DNA of 64,000 nucleotides from Hyposmocoma kahamanoa (GCF_003589595.1 NW_020653715.1:2135511-2199510), one strand, 5' to 3'. Counted from the stretch's first letter, positions 20,840 to 30,937 are shown. Notes: generated by a model not told the origin, from the letters alone. Numbers and translations are program-made.

Positions 20840-21025
20840 AGCCGTAATAATAGCTCATAGTCCCGCACTAGGGAACACCGTATCGCGGGTGCCATGAACA
20901 CATATATAGACAACCACAAATTACACCCAAACCTACGAGAGAAATAAATGTAGGCCATACAAATATTTATCCCGGGACCTCTGCGTGGCAGTCCAGCATG
21001 GTAACCGTTCGACCACAGAGAATTT
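20840..21025 (-). mobile_element. L-family tRNA-derived SINE, copy 1
   Basis: Reverse orientation; shares TTACCATGCTGGACTGCCACGC (complement), AAATGTAGGCCATACAAATA and GTGCCATGAACAC with five other copies. Bases covering the B box are deleted. Confidence 0.8.
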
Positions 21026-21374
21026 GAAATAGAATAGGTATACAATTTCACATGTGTATCATGTGTTTCGTTAGTTCGTATTATTTTTATCACTTTCAAG
21101 TGATAAAAGCACTTTTGACAAGTACTTTTATCATATCAAGGATACGATTTTAAAAGCAAGTAAACACTTGAAAACAAATTGATTCGTTAGTCGTTAGTGG
21201 TCTTATGGAACAACGATTGTATCTCAGCTGAGAGATCATCTGTTCGAATCCCTGTACCTGAGTTTAATTTCTACGTTACGTTATTTGTGAATTTTTCATA
21301 GCAATACTTTTCGCTAACATTAAAGGAAAACATTACGAGACGAGCCACTCGATGGAAGGTGGTCATCGTCGATT
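21026..21374. other. No gene; hairpin and tRNA-like stretch
   Basis: TATCACTTTCAAGTGATA (around 21088-21105) is a short palindrome. 21195-21262 contains a possible A box and TGTTCGAATCCC as a B box, perhaps another SINE head. Confidence 0.35.
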
Positions 21375-21379
21375 ATGGA

Positions 21380-21668
21380 CATCTGTAACATCAGAGAAGC
21401 TGCCTATGCGTTGCCAGTCTTTGAGAGTCCTGTTGACTCACTTTTTGAAGAACCTCATGTCGTAACGCAAAGGAAATGCTTCAGGAGAGAGACTAATCGA
21501 CATCTTGCAGATTTGAGGACGGAACGAACGTGGCCTTACAATGTCAGACATCACTCCTTTCACGGGAGCTACGATGGTGGAAGTACGGCGCTGAGGCCAA
21601 TTCGAAAAATTCCTCTGAGCACTCACCGTATAGACAAAATAACACACAGAGAACCAACGTCTCTACGT
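21380..21668 (-). pseudogene. CR1/Jockey LINE RT C-terminal fragment
   Basis: The reverse complement reads LYGECSEEFFELASAPYFHH in one frame, FVPSSN then QICKM in others, and FPLRYDMRFFKK at the end. The order matches the ORF2 C-terminus at 3933-4391, with several frameshifts. Confidence 0.65.
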
Positions 21669-21845
21669 TAGGGATGCACATTATGATTCGATTTTTATGA
21701 AAATTGATTCAAGTGTATACGATCTAGCGATTTTTTAGTATCGATTCATATCAATGCGATTTTTAAACAAATTGATTCGACATTAAGACGAATGGAATCG
21801 CCTAGATCGTATATATAATTTAAACCGTCTCTTTCTGAACCCCTA

Positions 21846-22085
21846 TTGAATCGTATTGTCTGGTCTGCAAGTAAAGTAATTTGGCAACACCTAAGTATAA
21901 TAGATGTACTATATTTGTCGATTGTTATTACTGCTGTGCCATTTGAACGTTTTTTTTCTATTGCTAATACCACTTTAAATAAAAGTCGCAACCGACTGAG
22001 ACCGAAATGGTTTCTTCTTATCTTATCGATGACATACATTACACTATTGTGTCCCAGAACTCAACCACGCCGACAGAGTCACTAG
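21846..22085 (+). pseudogene. hAT transposase C-terminal dimerisation (hATC) fragment
   Basis: About 80 codons with VPFERFFSIANTTLNKSRN and RLRPK near the middle. This is the signature block of the hAT dimerisation domain (V-P-x-E-R-x-F-S, then N-R-L-x-P). No BED finger or DDE residues remain nearby. Sequence after about residue 60 leaves the family. Confidence 0.75.
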
Positions 22086-22331
22086 TACCGCCATTAATGA
22101 ATCCTCAAGCGTGCAGACCATGTTAGAGCACGCATGCCACGATATGAGGTGGGCCATCGTTTGAGTCGTACCGCATAAACAGTCCTAGTTAGAACCATCG
22201 GAAAGTCCCCATCTGAACAAATTGTTCTCACTCGGACCAACCTGAGCCTTACTCCGACCATGGAAAGGGCTGTCCTAAATTTTTTATTTTTTTATCACAA
22301 TTAATTTTGAAACGTAATTTTTCTGAGATCG

Positions 22332-22637
22332 ATTTTTTTTATAATATCAAGAGACGGAATGAACAAGTCGTGCGCCAGATGGTAAGTTATACGCCTGTCC
22401 ATAACAGTTGCAGTGCCTCTCAGAGCTTTAAATCGCAAAGATCTGAGGGGCTTTGCCACTGCGCCCATCACCCTGAAACATAAATTGACAAGTCCCATGT
22501 GCCTGTAATTTCACCAGCACCCTTACCCTTCAAAACCGAAACACAGTAATGCTGACATTACTGCTTGGCGGCAGAAATAGATAAGGTTCTTCAGGACTTC
22601 CCTGAACGAACTCTTTTACAAAGAACTCTATTGCTAC
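22332..22637 (-). mobile_element. M-family retroposon copy 8, near full length
   Basis: T-run start, GACGGAATGAACAAGTCGTG, full central hairpin, CAGTAATGCTGACATTACTG and the TCTATTGCTAC end. Inserted within the hAT remnant. Confidence 0.9.
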
Positions 22638-22744
22638 TAAATCGATCGATTCAAAGGTCTAATATAATCCATCCAATGAAGCATTCGTTCCATTACGATC
22701 CAAAAAATCGATTCAAAGCAAAAAGTTCGTGCATCTCTACTCTA

Positions 22745-23214
22745 AAGTACACTAAGGTACTCCAAAATTTGGAAAATGTATTAAGTTTCCGATCGACATT
22801 GAGCCACCTCTCCTACGAAGAGACCAGTATCTAGGTAATGGGACGCATAATAGGTTGATGGTGAATAAAATACCCTATGTAATAATATTATTATAGGTGT
22901 ATTATATGACTCATCTAACGGGATTAATGGTTATTAATGGGACATTTATGAGCCATTAGAAAAAGCGATTACTAATCAAACTAGTAACATCATTTTCCCC
23001 CAACGACATAATCGTTATTATAACCTGGAGGATGTTGTAGGCGGTAATATTTTTACATCATCATAAACTTCTTACAAAGCTATCTTTGCCGGTAACGAAT
23101 GCATTGGTGGTGGATTAATTTTAGGGGTGGCTTCATATAATAATATTTATAGGTGGTTATGATGTGATAAACATTTTGAACTTCGAAGTTGATGATTTTG
23201 AACATATTTTTTCG
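22745..23214. other. No gene recognised
   Basis: AT-rich with several GGTGG/TTATTA stretches; nothing supported. Confidence 0.3.
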
Positions 23215-23785
23215 GAAATAAATTTCGTATATGTTTTTTCATACAAAGCAACGTTTATAGGTCCCATAGTCACGGGCGCTGAGATGGTAAAGTCTTCAAT
23301 AATTTATGTTTTTTTTTTATAACATCAAGTGACGGAAAGAACTCGTGCGCCTGATGGTAAGCTACGCGCCTGTCCATACAGTGCCACTCAGAGCTTTAAA
23401 TTGCAAAGATCTGAAGGACAGTACGACTGCGCCTGTCACCCAGAGATATAAGTTGACACGTCCCATGTGCCTGTCATCTCGCCAGCACCCTTACCGGAAA
23501 ACCGGAACACAGTTTGCTCACATTACTGTTTGGCGGCAGAAATAGGTAAGGTGGCAATACTACCCTGGACGAAATCTTTCACATGGACTCTATTGCTACT
23601 TAAATGTCTAATACTAATGCAAACCACTCTATTTTTGACTATAGTTACGAATTGAAAATTAAACCATTTATCAGATCTAAATTTTTTTATTACACACATT
23701 TGTTTTTTCAAGAAAAGACATTTTTTGTGCCCTTAAAGCCCCATAGTCACGGTTGACTCGATATGTGTGACAAAGTTATGTTTAA
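23215..23785 (-). mobile_element. Penelope-type tail split by M-family insertion
   Basis: Tail sequence (TTTCGTATATGTTTTTTCA, GGTCCCATAGTCACGG, GATGGTAAAGTCTTCAA) stops at 23308. It resumes at about 23601 with AATGTCTAATACTAATGCAA, exactly as it reads uninterrupted at 58600-58640. A further diverged tail copy follows. Confidence 0.65.
23309..23600 (-). mobile_element. M-family retroposon copy 9, bounded by host sequence
   Basis: Full-length-looking copy between two halves of the Penelope tail. This defines its ends: T-run plus ATAACATCAAGTGACGG on one side and CTCTATTGCTACTT on the other, with ATGT on both sides as a probable target duplication. Confidence 0.85.
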
Positions 23786-24391
23786 CCGCTCACGCGATGC
23801 GCTCCTCCTACCGCAAAATGGCGGCTATTTGTTTTCGCAAATTAGAAAAGCTTTCCGTTTAAATACAAGTTTTTATAAATAAAAATTATTATTCTGCATT
23901 GCTAAATAAATACCCTCCGTACTACCAACAAAAACATCTCAAATAAAATGCAGTAATACACCGCAAATCCTGCACTTAAAAAGCACTAATGAAATTTTTG
24001 GTGTACTTGGATAAATATAATAATATTCCGTTTGAGTGGTTCTAACGTTTACCATGAAACTACTCCTTACAGTATAGTTTATAAACATTTATATTCAGGG
24101 TAAACTTAAAAAACGCTACTTACGGTTTGTTTTCAATAAATAAACACCGAAATCACCAGCCCAAACAATAACACACACGATTGTCGTGACGTATTTTTGA
24201 AGTTGTTTATGTTTTTAATGACAGACTCAGGCATTAAATACTTTATGGTTTGCTAGAGTAGCTACCGAAATAGTAATTAATATTAGTTCTTTTACCTGTT
24301 ATAACTTCGATATCCGATAAATCGGTGTAAAATCATCACCGGCACCTCTAGGTGTGGTGTGGGTCTACGGCTGCATGTATCGCGTGAGCGG
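23786..24391 (+). mobile_element. C-family TIR element, copy 1 (606 bp)
   Basis: Ends CCGCTCACGCGATGCG and the complement CGCGTGAGCGG. Interior shared closely with 28705-29303 (inverted) and 49165-49770. Right end abuts a Jockey reading frame. No transposase frame. Confidence 0.8.
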
Positions 24392-24579
24392 CTAAGAAGT
24401 GGCGAATAAAGCTAAATGAAACTAAATCAGTGCACACTGACTTCAGTTACAAAAAATTTGACAACTGTCCTTTGTGCATTGGAAACAAACAGGTACCCTA
24501 CGCAAATACCGCCAAATATCTCGGTATGACCCTTGACGTGAAGCTACGCTGGAAAGCTATCATCACACACACATCATAA
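24391..24579 (+). pseudogene. Jockey-type LINE reverse transcriptase fragment
   Basis: The open frame without ATG reads AKKWRIKLNETKSVHTDF, then QVPYANTAKYLGMTLDVKLR and WKA before a stop. W-x-I-x-L-N-x-x-K-(S/T) and YLGM-x-LD-x-(K/R)-L-x-W are conserved after the RT catalytic core in Jockey elements. Both sides are truncated. Confidence 0.8.
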
Positions 24580-24689
24580 ACATCACATTTCGAAGTTTTA
24601 AATGTTCCAAAACGGTTATTATGCAATATCGGTCTCATTTAAATTTGAAGAATTTTTTATATTATATTTGCAAGCAACATTGTATTTTT

Positions 24690-25339
24690 ATCAGCCTATC
24701 GCAGTCCACTGCTGCCCCAATGTGAGCTATTTCGCCCCGCTCGTCACTCCATCTGGCCGGAGGGCGTCCTACACTACGTTTGCCGAGTATGTCTCCACTC
24801 TACAACTCGTTATCCTCATCGATTATCGGTTCTTCGACAGATATGGCCAGCCCACTGCCACTTCAGCTTGCTTATTGCACCAGCTATGTGACCTCATTAC
24901 AAATTTTATCCTTCAGAGAAACTCCGTGCATAGCCCGTTCCATAGCTCGCCGAGCGACTTTAAATTGGTGAACTAGCCGTATCGTGAGTGTCCACGCCTC
25001 GGCTCCGTAAATTATTACAGGCAGGAGGCACTGGTTGAAAACCCTTGTTTTTAGATTTTGTAAAAAAAAAGATGACGAGAAGACTCAACGTAGCTTCCCA
25101 AACACTGCCCATCCAAGCTGAATCCTCCTCCTGGCTTCCTTCTCGAAATAGTTTCTACCTAACTGCAGAATCTGCTCGAGGTAAGTGTATTCGGAAACAA
25201 CTTCAAGAAGGTGGCCATGTACAACTATGGGTTTCGGATCAATGTAATCATTGATCATGACTTTGGTCTTGTCCAAGTTCATGCCGAGACCACTACGTCG
25301 CGAGGCGGACGCTAGGCCGTCCAGCATAGAAAAACTCAC
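24690..25339 (-). pseudogene. RTE-type LINE reverse transcriptase C-terminal fragment
   Basis: Minus strand: ASRRSGLGMNLDKTKVM, EVVSEYTYLEQILQLGRN, FEKEARRRIQLGWAVFGKLR. It continues in shifted frames with ERAMHGVSLKDKI and RRTDN-like segments, to AAVDCDRL-type DNA (GGGCAGCAGTGGACTGCGAT). This is the common lepidopteran RTE-like ORF end. FADD core is absent; frameshifts and stops show decay. The copy at 33935-34490 is on the other strand. Confidence 0.85.
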
Positions 25340-25427
25340 ACAGCCAACTGTCCAGTGTCCATTGTTATGAGAATAAAATACCTACTTCTACCGCTTACTT
25401 AAAAAAAAACAAAATGTCGGTAACATT

Positions 25428-25700
25428 TAAATTATAGTGTTTTGATCATTTTGGTATTCTTTTGTTTTTCGTCTTTTTTTATTTTGGTCGCGAAAATGAG
25501 TGCTCGTGAGAAGAGCGATAACGAAAATACAGTAATAGATACACATTCAAACACATATAGGTACACTATATATACACACATAGGTTTAAAATATTTTTTT
25601 ACTTTTTCTATTATACATCTTCCTATCTTTAGTCTTTTATTATTTCCTCACATTGACGTTTATTTAATCGTTGAACGCCTGTCGTGTCTTATGTGTTTAT
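25428..25700 (+). repeat. E-family repeat, copy 3 (inverted relative to copies 1 and 2)
   Basis: Contains an ATG frame MSAREKSDNENTVIDTHSNT at 25497, matching ENTVKDTYSNT encoded by the minus strand near 8270. Then comes a T-rich block and TTAGTCTTTTATTATTTCCTCAC. Protein family not recognised. Confidence 0.55.
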
Positions 25701-25764
25701 TTTTTATTTATTTATGGCTAGTCCAGCTGTTCCCACTAGACTAAACGATAATTTATCGGTTTAC

Positions 25765-25945
25765 GGCAGCCGCCTTGTCGTTTACAAGACAGAATCGTTT
25801 GAAGCTACGATTATCTGTCGTCAGATTTTTATCGTAACGTTTCTATTTATCGTCAGACGACTGTCGTTCTAGCTCTTCCCATTGTCACGACAGTCTGTCG
25901 TTCTAACGTCAAAAAAGTCGTGAACGACAGTTAATCGTGTTGTTC
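25765..25945. repeat. Cluster of CTGTCGT/ACGACAG heptamers
   Basis: CTGTCGT at 25815, 25861 and 25895 and its complement at 25887 and 25924, some forming local palindromes. Could be the subterminal region of an unknown DNA element. Confidence 0.5.
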
Positions 25946-26579
25946 TATATGTGAACAACATCATTTAAATATATAAGTCAGGACACTTTAAATATCATAA
26001 AATTATTATTAAAACACATAAGTCTAATTCATTTGTTACTTCATTAATTTGTAACTTAAATTCTAGTCTCTTTCAAATCTATCATTCTTTTCACATATTA
26101 CAACATAATAAACAATCCAAAAAATATTTAATTATATATAATAAAAATATGTAGCGCTTTTTGAGTTATGTGCTTTAGTTCGCCAACCCTAGTACTTTCT
26201 TCTTTTTAAATTTTACCTAAGACCATTTCTTGAATTACGTCACTTTATTGTTTATGTTTATTGTGCTAATGACAATATCTACGAAAAAATACCGAGTAAT
26301 ATTTATCTTTAAACGACTACTGCAAAACCAGTAATGCCAAGTAACTGTAGGTACCAAAAGCGAAACTGGAGCGATAATATTTTACGGCCTCCAAGATGAG
26401 CCGTAAATACGAGTGTCCGGGCCTCTGATAACTCATTAATTTATTTTATGATACATAAACATAATATCAAAACAGAGTATATACTGTTTCATAAAATTAT
26501 ACGATAGGATGTATGAGATAGGGAAAATTTTCTTGAAAAACCCATTTAAAAAAATTTCAACGAAAAAAAGGTATCCGCG
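25946..26579. other. No gene recognised; very AT-rich
   Basis: Nothing supported. Confidence 0.3.
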
Positions 26580-26581
26580 AT

Positions 26582-26785
26582 GCTCAAATTCGTAGCGGCA
26601 TGCACAAATCAATCGTGGAATACGAACAACTGGAAGCAATGTTGCGCGATGAAACCGCTCAACAAGATGAACTGGACTGCCTCAATTATTTGGCTGGAAA
26701 GCAAATTATCGAGCTCTTCAAGGCTGTGCCGACCGAGACTGATGTAATTCCTTCTTGCTCTAATCAAAAGTCTAGAAATTTCTGA
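26582..26785 (+). CDS. Unrecognised coding-like fragment
   Basis: From about 26576 the frame reads IRDAQIRSG, then from the ATG at 26600 MHKSIVEYEQLEAMLRDETA, QQDELDCLNYLAGKQ, IIELFKAV to a stop at 26785. Composition is unlike its surroundings: higher GC, acidic and Leu/Gln-rich with helical periodicity. The protein could be a transposon or retrocopy piece, or an isolated host exon. No intact upstream frame, no splice acceptor with a polypyrimidine tract. I do not recognise the family. Confidence 0.3.
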   Translation, partial: AQIRSGMHKSIVEYEQLEAMLRDETAQQDELDCLNYLAGKQIIELFKAVPTETDVIPSCSNQKSRNF

Positions 26786-26822
26786 ATTTTCGAACGTTAC
26801 AGGGAACTCAAATTGCCTCCAA

Positions 26823-27003
26823 ACAACTGTCTTCGTGGCCAAATGGTTACCATGCCGAGGCTGCCACGCAGAGGTCCCAGGATCGATTCCCGGGCCGGGA
26901 GAAATATTTGTATGGCCTGTGTGTGTCCATGGCATCTGCGACACAGGGTTTCCCTAGTGCGGGATTATGTTGAGTGTGTGCGTGTGTGCGTTAATGTTTC
27001 GAC
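26823..27003 (+). mobile_element. L-family SINE, copy 2 (internal deletion)
   Basis: tRNA-like head GTGGCCAAATGGTTACCATG with GGATCGATTCCCGGGCC, then GTGTGTCCATGGCATCTG and GACACAGGGTTTCCCTAGTG. The segment with ATTTATTTCTCTCGTGAG is missing. Confidence 0.85.
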
Positions 27004-27086
27004 AAAACTTTAATAGCCGTAGAGGTCCTTGTGTAAGATTTCTTTTTTTCACAAGTAGTAGCCACCTTATCTATGTGTGCATCATT

Positions 27087-27557
27087 TAGTTCCGGTTTTG
27101 AAGGGTAAGACTTGTCAACTTATGTGACGGGCGCAGTGGCGGTGCCCCTAAGATCTTTGCGGTTTAAAGCTCTGGGCGGCACTGCAAGTGTTACGGACAG
27201 GCGTGTCGCTTACCACCAGACGCACGACTTGTTCATCTAAACTTGTTCAGATAATTTTGAGTATTGGAGTGAGATTTTTTATAATATCTAGTGACGGGAC
27301 AGACAAGTCTTGCACCTGATGGTAAGCTACACGCCTGTCCGTAACAGTTACAGTTACACTCAGAGCTTTGAATCGCAAAGATCTGAGTGGCACTGCCATT
27401 GGCCCGTTAGCCTGTACATAAGTTGACAAGACCCATGTGCCTGTAATTTCACCAAAACCTTTCAAAACCGGAACACGGTAATGCAGACATTACTGCTTGG
27501 CGGCAGAAATAGGCAAGGTGGCAGTACCACCCTGGATGACCAATGCGACTGCTACCA
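27087..27557. mobile_element. M-family copies 10a (+) and 10b (-), inverted pair
   Basis: 27087-27236 runs in the plus direction (GGTTTTGAAGGGTAAGACTT to CACGACTTGTTCA). 27274-27557 runs in the minus direction (T-run, GACGGGACAGACAAGTC to CAGTACCACCCTGGATGA). Confidence 0.85.
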
Positions 27558-28375
27558 ATGTGAATGTTGTAATAAACATCTGCACCGAGTTAAGTTTAAG
27601 CCTGCAAAGCTAAGCGTGCAGTAGCCTGTACATCACGTTACCTTATATTCAAGTTCTGCCTAATCATAAGACAAGACCAACTTCAATTTCGTCATGTCAA
27701 AGAGTGCTATCTCGAAAATTAATGACTAATCGAAATACTTGAAAATTTTTGCCTCCACAGTATGAATATTAATGTACGGAATATTTCGTTAATCTTAACC
27801 AAAATTTGCGATAATATGCACAGCGGTTTCCCGCAGAGTTACTGTCGTTAATTTATGCCGCGGCACGAACTATAGCATTTTAACTCCTTCTGAGAAACCC
27901 GCTATCTGGCTAAGGTTGTAAGTCACATTTTACTGATTTTTGGGCATTAAAATATATTATTACGACAAGTACTTTAACTCAAAAACATCACAAATGCGTT
28001 TGTTTTTTGGTGGCGAATACGTATACCCTGTATGAGAACCTTCCGCTCAGACAGGTTTAGTGGACATAGACATAAATAAGACCTGTTGAAACATAACTGA
28101 TTGTCCTAAACCAACCGTGGTGAGTTTCTTGTATTCGCCAACAAAAAAAGCTATCGACACTGAACACCCTCCTCATGATCACTCCACAGCGCATTAAAGG
28201 TTGAGGAGTTGGAAAAGTTTTATAACTTGTTGATCTCCTGAACATTGAACCAACTTAGGATGCAGTGCTTGATGCGATAGAATGCCATCTACCTTCTGAC
28301 AATCTTCCTCCTACACATGAATTGCCATGGTCAAACTTGGAAGTCTTCAAATTTAATGAGCTTCAGATTCAGATC
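27558..28375. other. No gene recognised
   Basis: No supported gene or repeat boundary; 28265-28603 is open but has no recognisable domain apart from a weak LINE-like HLTACPACPNTC segment near 28470. Confidence 0.3.
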
Positions 28376-28378
28376 AAG

Positions 28379-28407
28379 ATTGTCAGGTCAAGGTGTGACC
28401 TGACAAT
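28379..28407. repeat. Perfect 12-bp hairpin
   Basis: ATTGTCAGGTCA, five-base loop, TGACCTGACAAT. Role unknown. Confidence 0.7.
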
Positions 28408-28520
28408 TTTGATAAAGATTTTGGATGACCTAATTCGGAATTTTTGTGTTGGAATTGAAACGATGGCCCACCTCACAGCGTGCCCTGCGTGTCCCAATAC
28501 CTGCACGCACAACTCTTTAG

Positions 28521-28642
28521 GCCACATATTCGCAACAGTGGTGTGTTTACCGGGGTTTCCAAGGTATGCATACCTATGTACGCAAATGTACGAGCAAACC
28601 TAGAACGTCCTGCTGAACGCACCACTGTTGCGAATTTGCGGC
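28521..28642. repeat. Inverted-repeat element
   Basis: CGCAACAGTGGTG (28531-28543) and CACCACTGTTGCG (28620-28632) are exact complements with partly matching outer sequence (GCCACA.. and ..TGCGGC). Possibly a small MITE. Confidence 0.5.
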
Positions 28643-28704
28643 ATAAGTTACAAAGATATGCCATAAAGTGTTCCATGAAGTTGTACAATTATTAATGTTA
28701 TTAT

Positions 28705-29303
28705 CCGCTCACGCGATACATGCAGCCGTAGACGCATACCACACCTAGAGGTGCCGGTGATGATCTTATACCGATTTATCGGATATCGAAATTATAACAG
28801 GTAAAAGAACTAATATTAATTGCTATTTCGGTAACTACTCTAGCAAACCATAAAGTTTTTAATGCCTGGGTCTGTCATTTAAAAAAATAAACAACTTCAA
28901 AAATACGTCACGACAATCGTGTGTGTTATTGTTTGGGCTGGTGATTTCGGTGTTTATTTATTGAAAACATACCGTAAGTAGCGTTTCTTGAGTTTACCCT
29001 GAATATAAATGTTTATAAACTATACTTTAAGGAGTACTTTCATGGTAAACGTTAGAACCACTCAAACGGAATATTATCATATTTATCCAAGTACGCCATA
29101 ATTTTCATTAGTGCTTTTTAAGTGCAGGATTGGTGGTGTATTACTGTATTAGTGTAGGGTGTATAGGGTGCGTAGGGTATTTATTTAGCAATGCAGAATA
29201 ATAATTTTTATTTATAAAAACTTGTATTTAAACTGAATGCTTTTCTATTTGCGAAACTAAATAGCCGCCATTTTGCGGTAGAAGGTGCGCATCGCGTGAG
29301 CGG
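28705..29303 (-). mobile_element. C-family TIR element, copy 2
   Basis: Reverse copy of 23786-24391 with ends CCGCTCACGCGATACATG and CATCGCGTGAGCGG. The TIR extends to TTATCCGC/GCGGATAA here. Confidence 0.8.
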
Positions 29304-29324
29304 ATAACTTTTGCGTACTTGGAT

Positions 29325-29572
29325 GACAAAAATCCGTGGTAGTAACCCGTTTAGCTCATGGAGGTAGACTCGATCTCTGATGTTTCAAATAAAAAAAAAA
29401 TATTGTAAATGTTATTTACAAAGAGCAACCCCTAGAGTTTCTTGCTCATTCTTCTCAGGGGAATCTGCCTTACGAATGAGCGGTAGAGTTTAATATTGTG
29501 ACGAATTCAAGTGTAATAATGCTTACCTATGAAATAAAGATTATTTTGAATTTGAATTTGAATTTGCCTTCA
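29325..29572 (+). mobile_element. K-family LINE 3' end, best copy
   Basis: CTTGGATGACAAAAATCCGT, GTAACCCGTTTAGCTC, CCCTAGAGTTTCTTGCTCAT, GGGGAATCTGCC, CCTATGAAATAAAGATTA then a TTTGAATTTGAATTTGAA tail. This copy joins the pieces found separately at 1806, 12516, 16505 and 46020-46520. Confidence 0.7.
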
Positions 29573-29725
29573 CAATGGGAGCAGCACCTTGCCAATCAGA
29601 CAAAATGTAGATCACTGGTCAGGACAAAATTCTATGACTTTGAGAACGAATGGCATTGGGAGCTCGATTTTAAGCGTCACGAATTAAAAGCCTTTCCACA
29701 TGCCCGCAATGCGCGATTCACGTAG
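29573..29725 (+). pseudogene. Possible LINE ORF2 C-terminal fragment
   Basis: WEQHLANQTKCRSLVRTKF, DFENEW, LKAFPHARNARFT resembles the ending (tryptophan, R-S-L-V, then F-x-C finger region) of some LINE ORF2 proteins. No cysteines of the finger remain. Tentative. Confidence 0.3.
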
Positions 29726-30097
29726 AAGATTGGGTCAAGAAGATGATATGTATGATCAGCTAAAGCAAAAAAAGAACATCCTATCTGTGTGGCTAGCTAC
29801 AGCAACCTGGTAGGAAAAAGTTCACAAAAACCAAGAAACTTAAAAACAAGGAGTTATCCTGTTTCTACTCAGTGTCGTTTAGTGGCGATCCGGCTTAGCC
29901 GAAGCCAAAAAGTGTACAGTCACGCGCCCCCTCCCCCTTGCGTCCCGGCTAACTTCATAAGACTATGAATTTAAATACGTTAGTCGATGTCAAAGGGTCG
30001 TGGCGTTGCAAGACGCCGAGGAGTTGAAAAAAGGCGCTTCTTAAGTTTCCCGTTATTCGCCTGGATTGTACCAGGGATGGTATGTAAAATGTTAGAA
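29726..30097. other. No gene recognised
   Basis: A short GC-rich stretch near 29920-29955; nothing else. Confidence 0.3.
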
Positions 30098-30205
30098 CAT
30101 GTGAATAAAGCGAGGTCGGTGGTTCGAATAAAGACCGATCGAAGGGATTTATCTTTGTGTACTTTCGATCCTTGTATCAATAACAAAAACAAACTAAGTA
30201 TTTTC
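30098..30205 (+). mobile_element. T-family partial copy
   Basis: GAGGTCGGTGGTTCGAATAA then GATCGAAGGGATTT and CGATCCTTGTATCAATAA: the right end of the tRNA-bearing element. It faces the reverse copy at 30272. Confidence 0.5.
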
Positions 30206-30271
30206 ATAAAAAATATAATGAATATCGTGGTAGTATAATCATGATTTTCAATTTAATAATAATAATTACGT

Positions 30272-30450
30272 ATTGTTATAAATATTAATACAAAGATCGA
30301 ACACTTAGAAAAAATTCCTTCGATCCGGCAGGATTCGAACCGACGCGACGTCTTCTAACAAACCGACGCTATGCCAACTAAGCCACGGAACGAACCAGCG
30401 GATCCCACGAATTTTTTCATATGCTTTTTGTCTGATCTTTTATATAGGGG
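30272..30450 (-). mobile_element. T-family tRNA-bearing element, reverse copy
   Basis: TIR TTATAAATATTAATACAAAG, then complements of B box (GGATTCGAACC) and A box (CCAACTAAGCCACGG), then the start of the body. Truncated at the far side. Confidence 0.75.
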
Positions 30451-30526
30451 TCATAGGGCTCCCCAAAGATCGCATTAACGCACACCCCGCTAACGCCACT
30501 TTTTCTCGTAGTTCAATTCATACTAA

Positions 30527-30742
30527 TAATAATAATAACGCACACACTCAACATAGCCCCGCACTAGGGAAACCCTGTGTCGCGGGTGCCATGGACACAC
30601 ACATAGACAACCACAAATTACACCTATACTCACGAGAGAAATAAATGTAGGCCATACAAATATTTCTCCCGGCCCGGGAATTGAACCCGAGGACCTCTGC
30701 GTAGCTGTCCGGTATGGTAACCGTTCGGCCACGGAGGCAGTT
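30527..30742 (-). mobile_element. L-family SINE, copy 3
   Basis: Complete reverse copy: CACTAGGGAAACCCTGTGTC, ACACATAGACAACCACAAAT, GGCCCGGGAATTGAACCC, GGTAACCGTTCGGCCACGG. It starts with the complement of an ATT-type tail. Confidence 0.9.
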
Positions 30743-30756
30743 AAATACTATTCTAA

Positions 30757-30921
30757 GGGTCGTATTCTAGAACTCTACTCAATGCTCAAGTCAGGATTGC
30801 ACTGGAAATACAAGCACTGGAAATACGACCCTAATGGCAGGGACTTGAGTATGATTTCGAGTGCTTTAAACCATACTCAAATCCTGACTTGAGCATTGAG
30901 TAGAGTTCTAGAATACGACCC
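30757..30921. mobile_element. G-family MITE, copy 2 (perfect TIRs)
   Basis: The 42 bases from GGGTCGTATTCTAGAACTCT to GGATT (30757-30798) are exactly complementary to 30880-30921. TAA lies on both sides (30754-30756, 30922-30924). A 3-bp TAA duplication fits PIF/Harbinger (TWA target). No coding capacity. Confidence 0.88.
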
Positions 30922-30937
30922 TAATACTGCCACGAAC

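Larger units (their letters stand above)
21669..22739 (+). mobile_element. hAT transposon remnant with nested retroposon
   Basis: Left end TAGGGATGCAC and right end GTGCATCTCTA are inverted. Both sides continue into AT-rich subterminal sequence with GATTCGATTTTT-like repeats. Possible target duplication CTCTACGT/CTCTAAAG is imperfect. The interior holds a hAT dimerisation fragment and, at 22332-22637, an M-family insertion. Confidence 0.65.
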
